Source of the DNA: Bog-877 sp050734135
GTDB taxonomy: Bacteria > Chloroflexota > Dormibacteria > Aeolococcales > Bog-877
Direction: 5' to 3'
DNA: 64,000 nucleotides
NCBI GenBank assembly: GCA_050734135.1
Contig: JBOHUG010000039.1
Coordinates: 16,839 to 80,838 of the forward strand
Shown piece by piece: positions 16,949 to 25,320 of the stretch; position 1 is the stretch's first letter, and each line of letters opens with the position of its first letter. The position numbers were made by a program, and so were the translations under genes. The notes beneath the pieces were generated by a model. That model was not told the origin of the DNA, did no database searches, and saw only the letters and a program-made list of their open reading frames with translations.

Positions 16949-18592
16949 CTACTGAATGATCGCCAGGTAACCGGGGGCGCCCGCCTCGCTGCCGGTCAAC
17001 TCCGAGGGTGAGATTTGGGCCGCCCGGCTCAGGTGCAGGATGTAGACGGCTCCGGTGAAGCCGGCGACATGGCCAACCGAGACGCTGCTCACCAAACTTC
17101 CGGCGGCCGGTTGCGCGACGGCTGCACCGGGAGCGACTCCCTGCATCTCCAGGTAAATGGTCTGAGCACCGTCGTATCCAGAGGTGACCTTGGGCTCGCC
17201 CGAGCCGTCCGCGAAGTGGAAGACCACCCAGAACTGGCTGCCGTGGACGCCATACTCGACGTTCTGAACCTGATAGCCACTGCCAGTACTGCCCAGGGTC
17301 TGGGTACCGGTCAGGGCTGCTGTTGTGGCGGTCGCCGAGGGCGTGGCGGTCGCCGACGGGCTCGCTTTGGCAGAAATCGCCGGGGTGGCCTGGGGCGGTG
17401 GGTGGTGCGCTCCGGCCGACTTGCTCCCGTGGGTGATGTTCCACACGATCAGGACCGCGGCCAAGGCTGCCACCGCGATCAATCCCGTGCGCGTCCAACT
17501 GCGCGCCTCCGGCCCCTGCTTTCCGGACTTGGCTGGCATGGGCCGGCGGAAGCCGCCTCCGGAGCCTCGACGGGGAGGCTCGCCATCAAGCTTGGTCCAC
17601 TTCCGGTCCGGCTGCAAACCCGGTATGGCGGCTATGTCCGGCCGAGCTGGAGGATCGGTGGCGGGGAAGGGCGCGGCGGGCGGCAACGGCGCCTGGCGCC
17701 CCACCGGAAGTCCGGCCAGCCCGGTCAACTCTGGAGACCAGGTGTTCCCGGCTGGAGTCGCTGGGGGGATGTCGCCCCAAGGCATCTTGAGCTCGGTTGC
17801 GGGTTCCCACCCGGGGACCACCATCGAACTGGGCCGGATCACGTCCGCTGCCGGCCCCCCGGACGAGGTGATTGGAGACTCGGTGAAATCGGATGTAGTC
17901 TCCAGCTCACCGGCTGCCTCGGTGGCGCCTGGCGTGCTCACCTCAGGATTTGAGTCCGCCTCGTCTCTGGGCGACTCGGTCTCCGGCGGCGGGGCACTCA
18001 AACCGTCGTCAGCGACCGGGGCGAAGAAGGGCGACGAATCCTCTTCAACCGACCCCGGAGCATCCCTCGCGGGGTCGGCCGTGGACTCTTCAGAAGAATC
18101 GGCAAGCCACAGTTCTTCCGGTACCGCAGCCAGGGCATCGGCAGCGGACAGGTCTGCCTCTTCGGCCTCGAAAGCGCTGCCATGTTCAAGCTCGGGACTG
18201 AGATCCTCCGGCTCCTCGGTCGGGGCCTCCTCTGCCGTCTCGACCAGATCCGGGTCTTCCAAAATCGCGGCGCTGATACCCAAGGCGCCAAACGGGTCCG
18301 GGGCCACGAACGCCGGGTCGCGGCTCTCAGAGTCGGAGGGCGCCGGAGACGGCACCAAGGTATGGCCCGGCACCGAGACCAGAACTCGCGAGCGCTCGAG
18401 CAATGCGGTGGCGGTGCCGCTGCCGAGTTGCACCGGCGCGAGCAGGGAAATCCGCTCCGTCTCCTCCCGCAAGTAGCGCATCCCGGTCTTGCAACGCTCG
18501 CAGGTGATGAGGTGAGCGTCCAACTCCAACTGGCGTTCGCGGGAGAGCTCCCCGTCAAGCGCGCAGCTAAGGGTGAGGAGGCTGCACTTCAT
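16949..18592 (-). CDS. Putative anti-sigma factor with zinc finger, very long acidic linker and extracellular domain
   Basis: This 547-aa protein starts at ATG 18592, overlapping the sigma gene's TGA by 4 nt (ATGA). Residues 1-40 carry a zf-HC2-type motif with His27-x3-Cys31-x2-Cys34 plus Cys3 and Cys10, the usual sigma-binding zinc site. About 300 residues of Pro/Glu/Ser-rich, probably disordered sequence follow. A basic patch and one membrane helix lie near 367-388 (GLIAVAALAAVLIVW). A Ser/Thr/Ala linker then leads to a C-terminal 110-residue outer domain. It probably holds the coupled ECF sigma factor at the membrane until an external signal. The linker is unusually long. Confidence 0.78.
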   Translation of the reverse strand: MKCSLLTLSCALDGELSRERQLELDAHLITCERCKTGMRYLREETERISLLAPVQLGSGTATALLERSRVLVSVPGHTLVPSPAPSDSESRDPAFVAPDPFGALGISAAILEDPDLVETAEEAPTEEPEDLSPELEHGSAFEAEEADLSAADALAAVPEELWLADSSEESTADPARDAPGSVEEDSSPFFAPVADDGLSAPPPETESPRDEADSNPEVSTPGATEAAGELETTSDFTESPITSSGGPAADVIRPSSMVVPGWEPATELKMPWGDIPPATPAGNTWSPELTGLAGLPVGRQAPLPPAAPFPATDPPARPDIAAIPGLQPDRKWTKLDGEPPRRGSGGGFRRPMPAKSGKQGPEARSWTRTGLIAVAALAAVLIVWNITHGSKSAGAHHPPPQATPAISAKASPSATATPSATATTAALTGTQTLGSTGSGYQVQNVEYGVHGSQFWVVFHFADGSGEPKVTSGYDGAQTIYLEMQGVAPGAAVAQPAAGSLVSSVSVGHVAGFTGAVYILHLSRAAQISPSELTGSEAGAPGYLAIIQ

Positions 18593-19110
18593 ATAGAAAT
18601 ATCGCGATAAATACTGCCGAACTCACGTCGGGCCGAGGCGACCAATCGGGAGGCTGCTTCCGGTGAGCACTCCACCGCCACTCCGATTTCGCGGTACGAG
18701 AGCTTGGCCAAGTCTCGCAGCAACAAGGCTGCTCGGCGGCCGAATTCGGTTGCCAATAGTGCCCGCTTGGCGGTGTTGATGCGGGCCGCGTCGGCGCCTT
18801 CCGGGCCGAGGCTGATCAGCGCTGGACGCTTGGCGAAAAGTCGAGCCACGCCGCGACGTTGGGGTGGATAGTGTTGGTTCTGGCGGGCGGCGCGGGTCAC
18901 CGAGCGATACAGGATGGCCCGTCCGTCGCGTTGCAGCGCTGCCGCCGGAAAATGCCGAGCGTGAAAGAGGCCCGCCGTCACGTACTCCACAGCGTCCTCC
19001 GGCGTGCCGGTGAGGTGCAGCGCATACGTGATCAGGGCATCGAGATGCTGGCGACCGAGGTCTTCCAGCGTGCTCGCGGCGATCTGCGGTCTTTCTAGGA
19101 CGGTATTCAT
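18589..19110 (-). CDS. Divergent ECF-type RNA polymerase sigma factor
   Basis: This 173-aa protein is read from ATG 19110; a longer frame to 19176 is possible, and neither has a good ribosome site. The region-2-like part is HLDALITYALHLTGTPEDAVEYV. The region-4 helix-turn-helix is clearer: LLLRDLAKLSYREIGVAVECSPEAASRLVASARREF. ECF factors direct polymerase to stress promoters. Overlap with the zinc-finger anti-sigma gene supports the call. Region 2 is weak, so the identification rests on region 4 and context. Confidence 0.72.
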   Translation of the reverse strand: MNTVLERPQIAASTLEDLGRQHLDALITYALHLTGTPEDAVEYVTAGLFHARHFPAAALQRDGRAILYRSVTRAARQNQHYPPQRRGVARLFAKRPALISLGPEGADAARINTAKRALLATEFGRRAALLLRDLAKLSYREIGVAVECSPEAASRLVASARREFGSIYRDISI

Positions 19111-19257
19111 GACGTTGCGTGTGGTGACACGCGAGCTGAGGCAAGCATAACCGGAGGAACGTCCGTGCGCAAGCACTTCGGCAGCGAGCCTGGGCTCGCC
19201 ATTCCCGCCGAGGTGGTGCCCATCGTTGGAGCGGCAGTCCCAGCGGCGCCAGTCGCA

Positions 19258-20001
19258 CTAGGAGGTGTCACGCTCGCTCGCTGGCTGGAATTGCCTCAGG
19301 CTACCACCACTCCAGCTGGGCGGCTCGAGGCCCACCTCTGAGTAGGCCCCGGAGGGCACTCCGATATCGGCCAACCAGAGTTCACCCACTGGCGCGCTCG
19401 GCGCCAGGCATCCGAGCTTGGCGACCGCGAGCATGACCGTCGCGTCGGCACGCACACAGTCCCCACGGGCAATCCCGGTTGTGGCGTCCAGGCCGCTCGG
19501 CACGTCGATGGCCAGAACGAGTGCTGCGCTGGCGTTGATGTGCCGGACCACGCGGGCCACCAAGCCCCGCGCTGCGCCGACGCTACCGGTACCCAGCAAG
19601 CCATCGACGACCAATCCGGCGGGCCCCAGCGCCCAGTCCAGCGTCGCGTCGGCGTCATGGCCAACGGGCCGAAGCTCCACCCCGGCAGCCTGCGCTGCCT
19701 GAACCTGCCGGGCGTAGCTGGTTCCCGACTCCGCTACCTCGCCAAGGGTGACGCTCCGCACCTGACGACCCCAGGCGGCCAGGTGGCGCGCACACCCGAG
19801 CGCATCACCGCCGTTGTTGCCTTTGCCGGCCAGAACAGCGATTGGTCCAGCAGCCGCGCGCTTCCCCAGTATGTCCAATGCCAGTCGAGCACATTGCCAG
19901 CTGGCGATCGCCATCAGCGCATCCTGGGAGATCCCCAGTCGCCCGGCGGCTGCGTCCAGGGCCCGGGCCTGGTCCGAGGAGGCGGCCTCCCCGTTGCTCA
20001 A
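19258..20001 (-). CDS. nnrE: NAD(P)H-hydrate epimerase
   Basis: This 247-aa protein starts at TTG 20001, overlapping the upstream stop (TTGA). It is a YjeF N-terminal domain: GKGNNGGDALGCARHL near 60-75 (phosphate loop), DGLLGTGSVGAARG, and IDVPSGLDATTG. It epimerises damaged R-NADHX to the S form so that a dehydratase can repair it. Many bacteria fuse the dehydratase domain on the C-terminal side; here it is absent and not in the window. Coupling to the SAM hydrolase-type gene is a curious pairing. Confidence 0.9.
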   Translation of the reverse strand: MSNGEAASSDQARALDAAAGRLGISQDALMAIASWQCARLALDILGKRAAAGPIAVLAGKGNNGGDALGCARHLAAWGRQVRSVTLGEVAESGTSYARQVQAAQAAGVELRPVGHDADATLDWALGPAGLVVDGLLGTGSVGAARGLVARVVRHINASAALVLAIDVPSGLDATTGIARGDCVRADATVMLAVAKLGCLAPSAPVGELWLADIGVPSGAYSEVGLEPPSWSGGSLRQFQPASERDTS

Positions 20002-20834
20002 GACGCGAACGAACGTCGGTCCGTTTCTGACGCAGGTCCCAACTCGTTGGCGGCCCCCCAGGCGACCCGGACCCGGTCCCCGGGTTGGAGGTTCAAGAGC
20101 GCGCTGGCACTGATCCCTTTGCCGGCGATCTCCAGATGTTCGGCGCTGTTCCAGAGCATCGCGAAGCCGCCCTCGATCTCCCCATAGGTTCGCACCAAGC
20201 TGGAGATCACCCGGCCGTCACTGAGGGAGACGCTGGCTGGCAGCGGCGCATACCAGGGGGTTCGGGCCACGGTCAGGATGACATTGCCAAAGCGATCAAC
20301 AACCAGCACACGAGCGGTGGTACCGGCACTGTCGCCCTGGGGCAGAAACTCGCTCACCAACTGAGGGCTGGGGATCTTGGCTCCTAGATCCTCGAAGCGG
20401 GCGGAGCCGAGCGCCAGCCGCGCTGCCAGCGGTCCGATTACGTCGCGTCCGTGGAACGTCGAACTGATCCGTCGTGGGTCCAACCCGCTGGTGTCCACCC
20501 GCACCGCGGTCCGGTCCTGGCCCCGGCTCCACAGGAAGTGCAGCAACCCGTTGTCGGGCGCCACCACCAGCTGGCGATCAACCCTCGCCGCGACCAAGGG
20601 ACGATCGGTACCCACCCCGGGATCAACCACCACACAATGAACGGTTCCCGGGGGGAATGCTGGCGCCGAGGCTGCCAGCCAGTACGCTCCCGCGCCGATG
20701 TCGTGCGGGGGCACTCCGTGGGTGATGGTCACCACCCTCAGGCGGGGGTCCACCCGCGCGATCGCACCCTGGAGGGCCCCAGCGTATCCGTCCGCCGTGC
20801 CAAAGTCGGTTAGCAGAGTGAGGATCGCGGACAT
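19998..20834 (-). CDS. SAM hydroxide adenosyltransferase (DUF62 family)
   Basis: This 278-aa protein starts at ATG 20834 with AGGA close upstream. Family marks are LLTDFGTADGYAGALQG at the start, VVDPGVGTDRP, PDNGLLHFLW, STFHGRDVIGPLAA, and a C-terminal barrel with NLQPGDRVRVAWG. Characterised members split S-adenosylmethionine into adenosine and methionine using water; related halogenases use fluoride or chloride. The halogenase-specific loop was not seen, so hydrolysis is more likely. It forms a two-gene operon with nnrE. Confidence 0.9.
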   Translation of the reverse strand: MSAILTLLTDFGTADGYAGALQGAIARVDPRLRVVTITHGVPPHDIGAGAYWLAASAPAFPPGTVHCVVVDPGVGTDRPLVAARVDRQLVVAPDNGLLHFLWSRGQDRTAVRVDTSGLDPRRISSTFHGRDVIGPLAARLALGSARFEDLGAKIPSPQLVSEFLPQGDSAGTTARVLVVDRFGNVILTVARTPWYAPLPASVSLSDGRVISSLVRTYGEIEGGFAMLWNSAEHLEIAGKGISASALLNLQPGDRVRVAWGAANELGPASETDRRSFAS

Positions 20835-20939
20835 GGTTCCTGGTCATTGTCACCCATGTCGGCGGTCCGACCCGCGCGTGGCCGATCGGTGCGGCTGAGG
20901 CGGAGAGAGCTCCCGGGACCTCATCCCGACCGGGACACC

Positions 20940-21644
20940 CTAGCTACTGATCGAGATCGAGATGTAGGCACGAGCACCAGAAGGCGGGACGCTCAGAGTG
21001 ATCTGGTAAGTCCCCGGGACAAGCTTCCTGGGTTCCAGCGCTCCGATCGAGCCGGCAGCGCCGTTGCCGTTTGCCGAGATCGGACCGCGACCACTCCAAA
21101 TGACGTCATAGACGGCGCTGGGGGCTCCCCCTGGAGAGCTCGAGGGTTTGGGTTCGGATTCGATCGAGAGGCCAGCGGCGACCGGTCCGGCGACGCGGGC
21201 GCTCAGCGGGCAAGTCGAACCGGTCACCGAGACCACGAACGTGCGGCGCTGGCCCGGGGTCAGGTTCGCCCGCGTCGGTGACGAGACTAGGTGAACGACA
21301 GCGCCGTGGCAAGTCATCGGAGCCGCGGCGGCGGCATGACCGCCGTTTACTCCGGGCGGAAGCACCGCAAGGTATTGGCGCTCGGTGGTGTTCGGTGTGT
21401 GATTGGCGGTGGCGAGCGGGATCACCACCGCAGCGGCAATGGCCGCCACCGCCACCCCGGCCAGGGCTCCCCGCGTCCTGGAAAGCGAGGGCCAGGAGCG
21501 GAGCCTGGCCCGCCACCGGCTGCGCGGGGTGGCCAGGAGCTGCTGTTTCAGAAGCCGTCGGGTTTCCGGGTGCAGCCGCATCTCCGCGGTGGCGCGGTGG
21601 AGCTGCGCCGCGAGCTCCTCAATTAGTCGGTCGTCGGGATCCAT
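20940..21644 (-). CDS. Membrane protein coupled to an ECF sigma factor, putative anti-sigma
   Basis: This 234-aa protein overlaps the end of the sigma gene by 22 nt. The N-terminal 55 residues are charged and cytosolic (DRLIEELAAQLHRATAEMRLHPETRRLLKQQ). One membrane helix lies near 59-79. The outer part has two Cys and a beta-rich Ser/Pro domain. There is no HxxxCxxC zinc motif, so if it is an anti-sigma factor it belongs to a non-zinc class. Function is inferred from gene order and topology. Confidence 0.62.
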   Translation of the reverse strand: MDPDDRLIEELAAQLHRATAEMRLHPETRRLLKQQLLATPRSRWRARLRSWPSLSRTRGALAGVAVAAIAAAVVIPLATANHTPNTTERQYLAVLPPGVNGGHAAAAAPMTCHGAVVHLVSSPTRANLTPGQRRTFVVSVTGSTCPLSARVAGPVAAGLSIESEPKPSSSPGGAPSAVYDVIWSGRGPISANGNGAAGSIGALEPRKLVPGTYQITLSVPPSGARAYISISISS

Positions 21645-22129
21645 ATCAGGCGCAGCGCCTCCAAGGAGCGACTGAGGCGGGACTTGACCGTGCCTTCGGC
21701 CACCCCGAGGGCCCGGGCCGTCTCCTCCACAGACAGGTCGAGATACACCCGCATAACGATCACCTCCCGCTGGTCCGCCGGAAGTTGGTCCAACGCCTGT
21801 TTCAGGTCCGCCGACGAGACCAGTTCGGAGAAGGGGTCGTGCAGAGTCGGGTCAGCTGGAATGGTGTCGGTTGGGATGGGTATCCGCCGCCTCAGGTGGG
21901 AGCGGGCAGTGTTCGCCACGATCGTCATCAGCCAGGCGCGCTCGGCTCCCGGGTCACGCAGGCTGAAACGAGCCCGCCAGGCGCTCACGAAGGCGTCTTG
22001 AACGCAATCCTCCGCGAGGCCCCGGTCGCGGAGGAAGAGGTAGGCGGTGCGCAAGGCGAGGTCCCCATAGAGGCCGACCCAGCGTTCGGCCAGAGCTTCT
22101 GCTTCAGGATCAGGACGCCTCGACGACAC
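21623..22129 (-). CDS. ECF-type RNA polymerase sigma factor
   Basis: The start is GTG 22129, chosen because GGAGGA lies just upstream; a TTG at 22156 lies behind that site. The 168-aa protein has sigma-70 region 2 (RTAYLFLRDRGLAEDCVQDAFVSAW, then RAWLMTIVANTARSHLRR). Region 4 is LPADQREVIVMRVYLDLSVEETARALGVAEGTVKSRLSRSLEAL. It is a canonical ECF (SigE-like) factor, translationally overlapped with a membrane protein that may be its anti-sigma. Confidence 0.93.
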   Translation of the reverse strand: MSSRRPDPEAEALAERWVGLYGDLALRTAYLFLRDRGLAEDCVQDAFVSAWRARFSLRDPGAERAWLMTIVANTARSHLRRRIPIPTDTIPADPTLHDPFSELVSSADLKQALDQLPADQREVIVMRVYLDLSVEETARALGVAEGTVKSRLSRSLEALRLIWIPTTD

Positions 22130-22162
22130 CCAATGGTTCCTCCACGGGCTTGACAACCTTGC

Positions 22163-22807
22163 TTATGCGGGTCTCGACCTAACCCGCCGGCTCCCTGATG
22201 AGTCGAATTCGGCTGCCTGGGGGAGGACCAAGGCACTCAGCTGAGTCCGGAGCAGCTCTCGATCCCAGCAGTGCCGACCCCGCAGGTGCACGTACGGCCA
22301 GCAGGCGGCGTTGAAGAGAAGGTCGGCCGCCTGGTCTGGGTTGCCACCCGGTGGAGCGAGGCTGCCGTCCTCAATCCCATCTCGAAAGATTCTTGAGAAC
22401 GGCTCGTTGAAGTTGAGTCCACTTGCGCTGGCCCGGTGGAAGACTTGATCAGAGGCCATCAGTAATGGCAGGTGTGCCTCCGCCACGTCGAAGAGCGCGA
22501 GAATCGCAATCCCTAGTCGTTCCCTGGCGTTGCCCGGGGCGGTGAGCGCCGGCCACAGGGCGTTTCGGTAGTCCGCTTCCAGATCCAGCAGCAGTGACTT
22601 GATAAGCGCCTCCCGGGTCGCACCCAGACGCCAGGCGGTGACACGTGAGAGTCCCGCCTCCTCAGCGACCGCGTCCATCGTGAGTCCGTCCCAGCCGATC
22701 TTGGCCAGGACCGCCACCGACGCGCGCAGCAGGCGGCGGTCCCGGACCTGCTCCGGCTCTTCCCGCTTTGCCTCCTCCCGCTTCGTGGCGTCTCCAGCAG
22801 TTGCCAT
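22163..22807 (-). CDS. TetR-family transcriptional regulator
   Basis: This 214-aa protein starts at ATG 22807; TATCAT exactly 6 nt upstream supports this over the longer frame to 22888. The N-terminal helix-turn-helix reads LLRASVAVLAKIGWDGLTMDAVAEEAGLSRVTAWR. The C-terminal ligand domain is helical. It is divergent from a methyltransferase/DinB-like gene pair about 100 nt away, so those genes may be its targets. No obvious palindromic operator was found between them. Confidence 0.88.
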   Translation of the reverse strand: MATAGDATKREEAKREEPEQVRDRRLLRASVAVLAKIGWDGLTMDAVAEEAGLSRVTAWRLGATREALIKSLLLDLEADYRNALWPALTAPGNARERLGIAILALFDVAEAHLPLLMASDQVFHRASASGLNFNEPFSRIFRDGIEDGSLAPPGGNPDQAADLLFNAACWPYVHLRGRHCWDRELLRTQLSALVLPQAAEFDSSGSRRVRSRPA

Positions 22808-22813
22808 CGGCCC

Positions 22814-22819
22814 ATGATA
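22814..22819 (-). promoter_or_regulatory. Putative -10 box (TATCAT), leaderless promoter for the TetR gene
   Basis: Read on the minus strand, TATCAT is followed by 6 nt and then ATG 22807, with no Shine-Dalgarno. Confidence 0.55.
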
Positions 22820-22907
22820 GACCGCTGCAACCCCGCGCCACATTTCATGTAATACTAGCGCTTCACGCGCCGCACAACACGCTTTCATGAGGAGATGGAG
22901 GTTGAAT

Positions 22908-23525
22908 ATGAATCGATACCATCAGCGACTCTGTCGATCCCCGAGATGGGCGGACTTTGTCACCGGAGAGCTGCTGCCCGAGATCCTGCAGGGCGTCGAG
23001 CTCGGGCCGCGGGCCCTGGAGCTGGGACCCGGTTACGGGGCCAGCACCAGAGGACTGCTCGGTCGAGTCTCGGAGCTCGTGGCTCTCGAGAGCGACCCGG
23101 AGTTGGTGCGGCGCCTGCAGCGCGAATTGGGGGCGTCGGTGACTGTCGTTCTGGGGGACGCCACCCAGATGCCGTTTGCCAGCTCCTCGTTCTCGGCGGT
23201 GGTGTGTTTCACGATGTTGCACCACCTGCGCTCCCGGCGAGCGCAGGACCGACTCTTCGGCGAAGTCGCGCGGGTGCTGGAGCCGGGCGGACTGTTCGTG
23301 GCTCGCGATAGCAGCGGCGGCTGGCGATTTCGGCTGATTCACCTGGGGGATGTCTTCACGCCAGTCGACTCCCGGGACCTGGATCAGCGCCTAGTCCGAG
23401 CTGGGCTGGAGTCGGTGGAGATCACGGCGACCCCGTGGTCAGTTGAGATCCGGGCACGCCGTCCCGAGCCGTCCGACCGGGTGCTCCAAGGGTCCTCGAA
23501 TGCGATGGCAGGAGGCGAATCGTGA
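22908..23525 (+). CDS. Class I SAM-dependent methyltransferase
   Basis: This 205-aa protein starts at ATG 22908 with GGAGG about 6 nt upstream. Rossmann methyltransferase motifs are clear: ALELGPGYGASTRGL (motif I), VALESDPELV (acidic end of strand 2), VVLGDATQMPFASSSF, and LEPGGLFVARD. The substrate is unknown; the small size suggests a small-molecule methylase. It overlaps the following DinB-like gene by 4 nt and is divergent from a TetR regulator. Confidence 0.88.
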   Translation: MNRYHQRLCRSPRWADFVTGELLPEILQGVELGPRALELGPGYGASTRGLLGRVSELVALESDPELVRRLQRELGASVTVVLGDATQMPFASSSFSAVVCFTMLHHLRSRRAQDRLFGEVARVLEPGGLFVARDSSGGWRFRLIHLGDVFTPVDSRDLDQRLVRAGLESVEITATPWSVEIRARRPEPSDRVLQGSSNAMAGGES

Positions 23526-24247
23526 GCGACTCCCGCCTACGAGAGTCAATCGCCGCCATGGTTCAGTTGGTGACCGGCGCCGAGGAATGCGCGATGCTGG
23601 CCACCCGCGCAGAGGACCAGGAACGCGCGAGCGGTCCGGAGGCATGGTCGATCTCGGCCCTGGTCGCGCACAATTCCGAATTCAGGTCCCAGCAGGTCAC
23701 CAGGCTCGGAGCGGTCATTGATCGCTCCACCCCGCCCAACTTCTCCGAAATAGACCACACCTCGCTGGAGGTCTATGCGAGGTTCTCGGCTCTGACCGCC
23801 GACCAGGTGCTCGCCGGATGCCGCTCCACAACGACCGAGCTGGTGCAGCTTCTTTGGCAACTCACCGACGAGGACCTGACTGACCCGGCGCGGAATCCCT
23901 GGCTGCGGGGTCGGCCGCTTTGGCTGCAAGTTGTGGCGCGCGGCTTCTGGCACCCCAGCGGTCATCTAGGTGAGTACTGGCTCAGCCGGGGACTCCCAGA
24001 GAAGGCCGTCCGGCTGCATGCCGCCGGTGTCGCCCTGGCGGAGGCAGTTCAGCTGCCCGGTGCGGCGCTGGGGATGGCCCGGTATTCATTGGCTTGCGCC
24101 AAGTCGAGGACGGGGCACTGCGAGGAGGCGCTCGCGGAGATCGTCCAAGCGATCAACGGCAACCCCGACCTTGCCCAGAATGCCGCTCGGGACCCGGACC
24201 TGGAGCCGGTTAGGGCGCTGCCCGGCTGGCCGTGCTCGGCCAATTAG
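23522..24247 (+). CDS. DinB-like four-helix protein with C-terminal helical-repeat region
   Basis: This 241-aa protein starts at GTG 23522, overlapping the methyltransferase stop. Residues 1-160 resemble ClbS/DinB-type bundles (EAWSISALVAHNSEFRSQQVTRL, then GFWHPSGHLGEYWLSRG with His residues where this superfamily binds metal). The C-terminal 75 residues look like one to two TPR-like hairpins (ALGMARYSLACAKSRTGHCEEALAEIVQAI). DinB-fold proteins act in detoxification or thiol transfer. The exact role is unknown. Confidence 0.6.
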   Translation: MSDSRLRESIAAMVQLVTGAEECAMLATRAEDQERASGPEAWSISALVAHNSEFRSQQVTRLGAVIDRSTPPNFSEIDHTSLEVYARFSALTADQVLAGCRSTTTELVQLLWQLTDEDLTDPARNPWLRGRPLWLQVVARGFWHPSGHLGEYWLSRGLPEKAVRLHAAGVALAEAVQLPGAALGMARYSLACAKSRTGHCEEALAEIVQAINGNPDLAQNAARDPDLEPVRALPGWPCSAN

Positions 24248-24257
24248 ATTCGCTTCG

Positions 24258-25247
24258 ATGACCACTGACCTGATCCTGGTCGCCCTGGCGCTGGGATTCT
24301 GCGCCAGCATCGGCGCTCACTACACCGGAGCCTGCATGGGGATGCCACACGCCCTGGGTCTGGTGAGCTCGCGCCGTGCCCTTTGGATGATGGCGCCGCT
24401 CGCCTTCCTCGGCGCGGCTCTAGCCACCCACTCGGTGGAGGAGCGAGTGGGGTCGGGCTTGCTGGTGCACCGCTTGACGACTACCGGTGAGATCCTGGTG
24501 GTGGGTCTGGCATTCGGGCTCACCATCGGGTACAACCGGCTCAGGATCCCCACCTCCACCATTCAGCTACTGGTTTTTTCCTTGGTGGGAGTCGCACTCG
24601 GCTCGCATTCCGGTGTCCGCTGGCCAGCGATCGGCAGCCTGGTCTTGCTCTGGGTCCTGGCTCCCCTGGTCGCGGTCGGGCTCGGGTTTCTCTCGACCCA
24701 CCTCCTGGACTGGCTGCGCGATCTCAGCTCACTTTCGTTCAGCGCTCGCGCTCCCCAACTCTGGCGCCTCGGCGGTTCGGCACTGGTCCTGATTGGCTTG
24801 GCGGCCTCCTTTGCCATGGGAGCCAACGACGTCGCCAATGCGACCGGCGCTCTGGTCGGAGCTCGGTTGCTGGCGGCGACCCCGGCCGGGGTGCTCGGCG
24901 GGTTGGGTCTGGCGGCCGGAGTGCTGATCTGGGGCAAGCCACTACTGGGACGGGTGGCCTTCGCCATCGTCCGCGTCGATCAGACGATGGCGGCGGCCGC
25001 CCAGTTGGTGCAGGCGGCCGTGGTGCTCGCTGCGGTGAGTGTCGGCTACTTCACCTCACTCAATCAGGCGCTGGTCGGGGCGATGGCCGGTGCTGGCCTC
25101 GCCCGGGACCGGGAGACGGTCCAGCGGACGGTGCTGCTCGGAATTCTGCGCGGGTGGCTCGCCGGTCCCGCTTCGGGTCTGCTCCTGGGCTTCGGATTCA
25201 GCTCCGCGCTGCTGGCCGTCTTCGGCGGTCGGCTCCTAGGCACCTAG
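24258..25247 (+). CDS. pit: PiT-family inorganic phosphate transporter
   Basis: The start ATG 24258 is chosen because the protein-like sequence begins there; the longer frame overlaps the previous gene. The 329-aa protein is almost wholly membrane, about 9-10 helices. It has the PiT signature repeat: SIGAHYTGACMG in the first half and SFAMGANDVANATGALVGAR in the second. PiT carriers import phosphate or metal-phosphate with protons. It converges with groEL; a strong terminator lies between. Confidence 0.9.
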   Translation: MTTDLILVALALGFCASIGAHYTGACMGMPHALGLVSSRRALWMMAPLAFLGAALATHSVEERVGSGLLVHRLTTTGEILVVGLAFGLTIGYNRLRIPTSTIQLLVFSLVGVALGSHSGVRWPAIGSLVLLWVLAPLVAVGLGFLSTHLLDWLRDLSSLSFSARAPQLWRLGGSALVLIGLAASFAMGANDVANATGALVGARLLAATPAGVLGGLGLAAGVLIWGKPLLGRVAFAIVRVDQTMAAAAQLVQAAVVLAAVSVGYFTSLNQALVGAMAGAGLARDRETVQRTVLLGILRGWLAGPASGLLLGFGFSSALLAVFGGRLLGT

Positions 25248-25287
25248 AAAAAGTGAGGGCGGGGTTAACCTGGTGGTCACCCCGCCC
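25246..25287 (-). terminator. Rho-independent terminator between pit and groEL
   Basis: GGGCGGGGT (25257-25265) and ACCCCGCCC (25279-25287) form a perfect 9-bp stem with a 13-nt loop. Read on the minus strand the stem is followed by TCACTTTTTC, so it is a good intrinsic terminator for groEL. On the plus strand it can also end pit transcripts. Confidence 0.85.
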
Positions 25288-25320
25288 CGCGCCAATCCAG
25301 CCCTGCGGCTAGTCAGATAC

